Positions 28,930-31,567 of a DNA stretch of 31,567 nucleotides are shown in pieces. The notes beneath the pieces were generated by a model. The model was not told the origin of the DNA. It ran no database searches and saw only the letters and a list, made by a program, of their open reading frames with translations. The DNA is from JBAYJY01 sp041664945 (lineage in GTDB: Bacteria; UBP15; UBA6099): contig JBAYJY010000037.1 of assembly GCA_041664945.1 (NCBI GenBank), positions 1-31,567 of the forward strand. Reading direction: 5' to 3'. The translations under genes and the position numbers were made by a program. The stretch's first letter is position 1, and the number at the start of each line of letters is the position of its first letter.

Positions 28930-31567
28930 ATGAACGGTAAAGTGCGGATCAAGGACAAGATGCGGAGCGCATACACGCCGGAGCAGTGGCTCGGCGTTCT
29001 GGTTGAAGCGGCGAAAGAAGAACGGTTCGAGGAGCATTTCGCGCTGACGAACTGGGAGATACGCGAGGCGATCTACAGCGGGCCGGACAACTACCGGCAG
29101 CTCGGCGGCTGGAAACGCTATAAAATCGGCGACACATGGGGCGGCGAGGACCACACGGCGTTCTTCCGCTGCGAGGTCAAGGTTCCCGCGAGCTTCAAGG
29201 GCAAAACCGGCGTCCTGCGGCTGATCCCCGGCGGCGAAGCGTTGCTCAAAGTCAACGGCAAGCCGTTCGCCGGACTCGACGAGAAGCACGACACGGTCTT
29301 CATCGCCGATAAGATGCGCGGAGGCGAAACGCTCAAGCTCGAAATCGAAGCCTATATACGCCAGATGGACGACGCCGACCTGTTTCACACATTCAGAGTC
29401 GCCGAACTCGCCATTCTCGACCGCGACTGCGAAAACGCATACTTCGATCTGAAATGCGCTTACGAGGGCATGGAGTCGCCGCGCTCGATGCGCGACGTGC
29501 GCCACTTCCTTTTCGACGAACTGAACAAAGCGGTCGCGCTGATCGACTTCAGCGCGCCGGACCGCGCGACGTTCAAAGCCGGCCTCATGAAGGCCGCCGC
29601 GCGCGTTAGAAAGAACGTCTACGAGTCCGGCAAGTACCGTGACGAAGGCCGCCTGAACATGGTCGGCCACAGCCACATCGACCTCGTTTACCTATGGAGC
29701 TACAAGGAATTCCTGCGCAAAATCGGCCGCACGCACTCCACAGCGCTCAACATCATGCGCGAGTTCCCCGATTACCTTTTCTGCCAGAGCCAGATGAAAC
29801 TTTACGAGGACCTCAAGCTCCTCTACCCCGACATTTACAAGCAGATCAAAAAGCGCGTCAGCGAGAACCGCTGGGAAGTGATCGGCGGCATGTACATCGA
29901 GCCGGACTGCAATCTCGTTTCCGGCGAATCGCTCGTGCGGCAGTTGCTGGTCGGCAAACGGTTCATGCAGAGCGAGTTCGGCCGCGACTCGGAGGTCTGC
30001 TGGCTGCCCGACGTTTTCGGCAACTCGTGGATCATGCCGCAGATTCTCGCGCGCGCCGGAATTAAATACTTCATCACCGTCAAGCTCGTGGTGTGGAACG
30101 ACACAAACGAGTTCCCGCACAACACTTTCCGATGGGAAGGCCCGGACGGCTCACGCATTCTCTGCCACATGCCGGCCACCCACTTCGGCGCCGAGGTGGA
30201 CGCCGACATCATGCTCACGAACTGGGACGAGTACAAGCAGAAAATCGATTGCAGCGAGGCGATATACAACTACGGACACGGCGACGGGCGCGGCGGCCCG
30301 ATGCGGGAGGACATTCTCGCGGGCAGGCGCTTCAGCCGGTTCCCCGGCATGCCGGACGCCGAGTTCACGCACGGCGGCGATTTCTTCAAGCGCGCGGAAG
30401 CCGTCGCAACAGACAAGCTCCCTATATGGAAGGACGAGCTTTACCTCGAAACGCACCGGGGCACTTACACGACTCAGGCGATCCTCAAGAAAAACAACCG
30501 GAAGTCGGAAATCATGTACCGCAACGCGGAGATGATGTCTTCTATCGGCAAACTGCTCGGAGGCGCCTACCCGCAGAAAGCGATCAACGAAGGCTGGAAG
30601 ACGCTTCTCAAGAATCAGTTCCACGACATCCTGCCCGGCTCTCATGTGACTGAAGCCTGCATAGACGCGGTGGCGGATTACAAGACGGTGTTCGCGGCCG
30701 GCGGCAAGGCGCTGTGCGGCGCGCGGGAGTTCATCGCTACGAAAATAAAGAACGACTCGGACGACCCGGCGGTCGCTGTTTTCAACGCGCAGACGTGGGA
30801 GCGCGACAACGCCGTCGAGGCGGAATTCAAAACGAATAAAAAAGAATTCAAAATAGTGGACGCGGCTGGCGCGGAGGTTCCATATCAGGTGATCGAGCGG
30901 AACGGCGGCAAGGTCAGAACACTGATCGGCGCGCGCGGAGTTCCGGCGGCCGGATATTCGGTTTACAGGCTTGCGGCCGGGAAACCGGCGGCCGGCGCGG
31001 CGGCTGAGGCGTCGGAAAAAGGAATGGAAAACGAATTCTTCTCGCTCATGTTCTCTAAGGACGGGACGATATCGAGAATATACGACAAAAGGCAACAGCG
31101 CGACGTTCTCGTTCCCGGCGGCGGCGGAAACCGGTTCCAGATTTTCGAGGACGACCCCGGCCGCTATCCGGCGTGGGACATCGTGCCGATGTACAAGAAT
31201 CACGAATACAAACTGCCGGCGGTCACGAAAACGGAAGTCGTCGAGCGCGGACCGGTGCGGGTGGTCGTGCGGCAGACGCGAAAATTCATGAAGTCCAAGA
31301 TGGTCCAGAGGATCATCATGTACAACGACGTGCCGCGAATCGATTTCGAGACGGAGATCGACTGGGCGGAGCGCAACAAACTGCTCAAGGTCGGGTTCCC
31401 GGTTGAAGTGAGCGCGATGAAGGCGGCTTACGACATTTCGTTCGGATTTATCGAGCGGCCGACTCACGGCAACACTACATGGGACGCGGCAAAGTTCGAG
31501 GTGTGCGGCCACCAGTGGGCGGACATCTCGGAGGGCGACTACGGAGTGAGCCTTCTGAACGACTGCA
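28930..31567 (+). CDS. GH38 alpha-mannosidase, 3' end outside the window
   Basis: The first 879 residues of a cytoplasmic-type GH38 alpha-mannosidase are visible; the frame is open to the right edge. Residues about 1-230 are the N-terminal accessory region with a beta-sandwich (GGEDHTAFFRCEVKVPASFK). The catalytic barrel begins at NMVGHSHIDLVYLW, where His249 and Asp251 should hold zinc, and continues to CWLPDVFGNSW, where Asp361 is the likely nucleophile. NQFHDILPGSHVTEA (about 562-576) is also typical. The later part is the start of the C-terminal beta domains. No signal peptide is present, as in bacterial cytosolic enzymes that trim imported manno-oligosaccharides. The ATG has AAGGA 8 bases upstream. 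Typical full length is about 1000 residues, so roughly 100-200 residues are missing. Confidence 0.92.
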   Translation, partial: MNGKVRIKDKMRSAYTPEQWLGVLVEAAKEERFEEHFALTNWEIREAIYSGPDNYRQLGGWKRYKIGDTWGGEDHTAFFRCEVKVPASFKGKTGVLRLIPGGEALLKVNGKPFAGLDEKHDTVFIADKMRGGETLKLEIEAYIRQMDDADLFHTFRVAELAILDRDCENAYFDLKCAYEGMESPRSMRDVRHFLFDELNKAVALIDFSAPDRATFKAGLMKAAARVRKNVYESGKYRDEGRLNMVGHSHIDLVYLWSYKEFLRKIGRTHSTALNIMREFPDYLFCQSQMKLYEDLKLLYPDIYKQIKKRVSENRWEVIGGMYIEPDCNLVSGESLVRQLLVGKRFMQSEFGRDSEVCWLPDVFGNSWIMPQILARAGIKYFITVKLVVWNDTNEFPHNTFRWEGPDGSRILCHMPATHFGAEVDADIMLTNWDEYKQKIDCSEAIYNYGHGDGRGGPMREDILAGRRFSRFPGMPDAEFTHGGDFFKRAEAVATDKLPIWKDELYLETHRGTYTTQAILKKNNRKSEIMYRNAEMMSSIGKLLGGAYPQKAINEGWKTLLKNQFHDILPGSHVTEACIDAVADYKTVFAAGGKALCGAREFIATKIKNDSDDPAVAVFNAQTWERDNAVEAEFKTNKKEFKIVDAAGAEVPYQVIERNGGKVRTLIGARGVPAAGYSVYRLAAGKPAAGAAAEASEKGMENEFFSLMFSKDGTISRIYDKRQQRDVLVPGGGGNRFQIFEDDPGRYPAWDIVPMYKNHEYKLPAVTKTEVVERGPVRVVVRQTRKFMKSKMVQRIIMYNDVPRIDFETEIDWAERNKLLKVGFPVEVSAMKAAYDISFGFIERPTHGNTTWDAAKFEVCGHQWADISEGDYGVSLLNDC

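Noticed and set aside
30151..31512. A 453-codon open frame on the minus strand inside the GH38 gene
   Set aside because: It has an Arg/His/Val-rich antisense composition and lies fully within a gene with intact GH38 motifs.

Overview
The window reads as chromosomal DNA of a Gram-negative, probably uncultured bacterium. The GT9 heptosyltransferase fragment, the PhnD-like exported binding proteins and the signal-peptide glycoside hydrolases point to a diderm cell. The relaxed sensory and hydrolase gene set, with almost every gene on its own promoter, resembles deep-branching candidate phyla, but I cannot assign a lineage. Most of the window is GC-rich. One segment (about 26.5-28.7 kb) is clearly AT-rich and foreign-looking. 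I saw no rRNA, tRNA, CRISPR or intact insertion sequence.

Layout. 1-516 (-): the 5' part of a GT9 glycosyltransferase. 757-2151 (+): MATE exporter. 2384-4522 (+): two tandem PhnD-like periplasmic binding proteins, each with its own near-identical promoter and leader. 4756-9001 (-): a two-gene cassette present twice, each copy an SCP2-like protein with two apparent SCP2-like halves followed by a class III (glutamate-1-semialdehyde aminomutase-like) aminotransferase. 9288-15979 (+): three signalling genes, an HD-GYP c-di-GMP phosphodiesterase, a CHASE4-HAMP-PAS-GGDEF-EAL protein and a four-PAS hybrid histidine kinase. 16106-18052 (+): exported GH63-like glucosidase. 18121-18263: a striking 37-bp tandem array of palindromes. 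18574-20646 (-): elongation factor G. 20926-23367 (+): exported GH3 glycosidase. 23425-23913 (+): isoprenylcysteine/phospholipid-type membrane methyltransferase. 23970-25712 (-): large acyl-CoA dehydrogenase. 26027-26340 (-): Phd/YefM antitoxin with a truncated toxin gene fused by an ATGA overlap. 26597-27679 (+): class III nucleotide cyclase fused to a beta-rich C-terminal domain. 27743-28570 (-): AbiJ/HEPN-like abortive-infection protein. 28930-31567 (+): GH38 alpha-mannosidase running off the right edge.

How it works together. The clearest functional groups are glycan breakdown (GH63, GH3, GH38), cyclic-di-GMP and two-component signalling (9.3-16 kb), and a small accessory or defence island (26-28.7 kb). 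The cyclase in the island lacks the Lys/Asp pair that purine cyclases use to choose their base, so a Pycsar-like (pyrimidine cyclase) role is a real possibility. The duplicated SCP2-like plus aminotransferase cassette has no known pathway that I can name. It is the strongest candidate for an undescribed metabolic system; the cyclase/AbiJ pair is the strongest candidate for an undescribed defence system.
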